13,944 nucleotides of DNA from DASPKS01 sp035628035. GTDB lineage: Bacteria; Bacteroidota; Rhodothermia; Rhodothermales; Rubricoccaceae. This document shows, in pieces, positions 13,675 to 13,944 of this stretch; position 1 is the first letter of the stretch; each line of letters begins with the position of its first letter. Location: assembly GCA_035628035.1 (NCBI GenBank), contig DASPKS010000052.1, positions 1-13,944 on the forward strand, given 5' to 3'. Below the pieces are notes generated by a model. The model ran no database searches, was not told the DNA's origin, and saw only the letters and a list, made by a program, of their open reading frames with translations. The position numbers and the translations under genes are program-made.

Positions 13675-13944
13675 CGGAGGATCAGCGCGAAGGTGGTATG
13701 GGTCGGGTCGAAGAACATCGACGGCGCGGCAGTGCGCTGCTCGGGCGTTCCGTCCTGCCCGGCCGCCGGCGCGCCGCGCGTCTCCTCGAACCGGACGGCG
13801 ACGCCGGGGCGGACCTGCCGCGCGAGGAACAGCGCGTCCCAGTTCGTCAGCCGCACGCACCCCGCCGACGAGGCGTAGCCGATGGTCTCGGGCGCACTCG
13901 TGCCATGGATGCCGTAGTGCTCCTTCGAGAGCCCCATCCACACC
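13671..13944 (-). CDS. L,D-transpeptidase (YkuD), C-terminal part
   Basis: About 90 C-terminal residues are visible; the upstream part, including any signal peptide, is cut by the window edge. IHGTSAPETIGYASSAGC followed by VRL contains the YkuD signature HG...S-x-G-C-(V/I)-R-(L/M); the catalytic Cys codon lies at 13857-13859 (minus strand) and the His of IHGT is its partner. The remaining tail (about 50 residues after the catalytic Cys) ends TTFALILR. These enzymes act in the periplasm, forming 3-3 peptidoglycan crosslinks or attaching proteins to the wall. The GTG/ATG near the edge is not the true start. It converges on the M23 peptidase gene with a 4-nt overlap. Confidence 0.88.
   Translation of the reverse strand, partial: VWMGLSKEHYGIHGTSAPETIGYASSAGCVRLTNWDALFLARQVRPGVAVRFEETRGAPAAGQDGTPEQRTAAPSMFFDPTHTTFALILR

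Noticed and set aside
12883..13941. 352-codon minus-strand open frame over the M23 gene
   Set aside because: It is antisense to a complete M23 peptidase with lipobox and catalytic motifs and in a different frame from the L,D-transpeptidase; no recognisable protein features.
1..13944. tRNA, rRNA, CRISPR array, insertion sequence, prophage or integrase genes
   Set aside because: None of the sequence is repeated at CRISPR spacing, no terminal inverted repeats or transposase motifs were seen, and gene coverage leaves no gap over about 135 bp.

Overview
The window is very GC-rich (roughly 70 % by eye), nearly fully coding, and comes from a double-membraned (Gram-negative type) bacterium: it encodes an Omp85 barrel, TamB, an Mla-type lipid transporter and a lipoprotein. 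Start codons lack clear Shine-Dalgarno sequences, and two promoter-like TACCTTC elements resemble the TAnnTTTG -7 box of the Bacteroidota group. Together with the gene content this suggests a high-GC member of the FCB group, perhaps Rhodothermota (Rubricoccus/Rubrivirga/Salinibacter-like). The lineage is an inference, not a demonstrated fact.

Region 1 (1-8915, + strand) is an envelope lipid-transport block. It holds the C-terminal barrel of an Omp85 (BamA/TamA-like) protein, then a very large TamB (1783 aa with an internal array of about 102-residue repeats) starting 6 nt later, then MlaE (permease), MlaF (ATPase) and MlaD (MCE-domain periplasmic component). Five consecutive co-directional genes thus encode two machines that both move phospholipid between inner and outer membrane. 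No mlaA, mlaB or mlaC is seen.

Region 2 (8979-11227, + strand) holds an AI-2E/PerM family membrane protein and a TesB-type acyl-CoA thioesterase II. TesB meets, tail to tail, a minus-strand nucleotidyltransferase of the AbiEii-like kind (11224-12078); their stop codons overlap in CTAG.

Region 3 (12079-13944) starts with a 133 bp divergent intergenic region, followed by a calcineurin-like metallophosphoesterase and, 5 nt later, a small M23 (LytM-type) peptidase lipoprotein. The latter meets a minus-strand L,D-transpeptidase (truncated by the window edge), again with a 4-nt stop-codon overlap. The last two genes are cell-wall enzymes with opposite chemistry: crosslink or peptide cleavage, and 3-3 crosslink or anchoring.

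No tRNA, rRNA, CRISPR, IS element or phage gene was seen. The points most worth a second look are the Tam-Mla linkage, the TamB repeat array, the C-run that precedes most start codons in place of a Shine-Dalgarno, the nucleotidyltransferase/metallophosphoesterase divergent pair, and the two 4-nt convergent stop overlaps.
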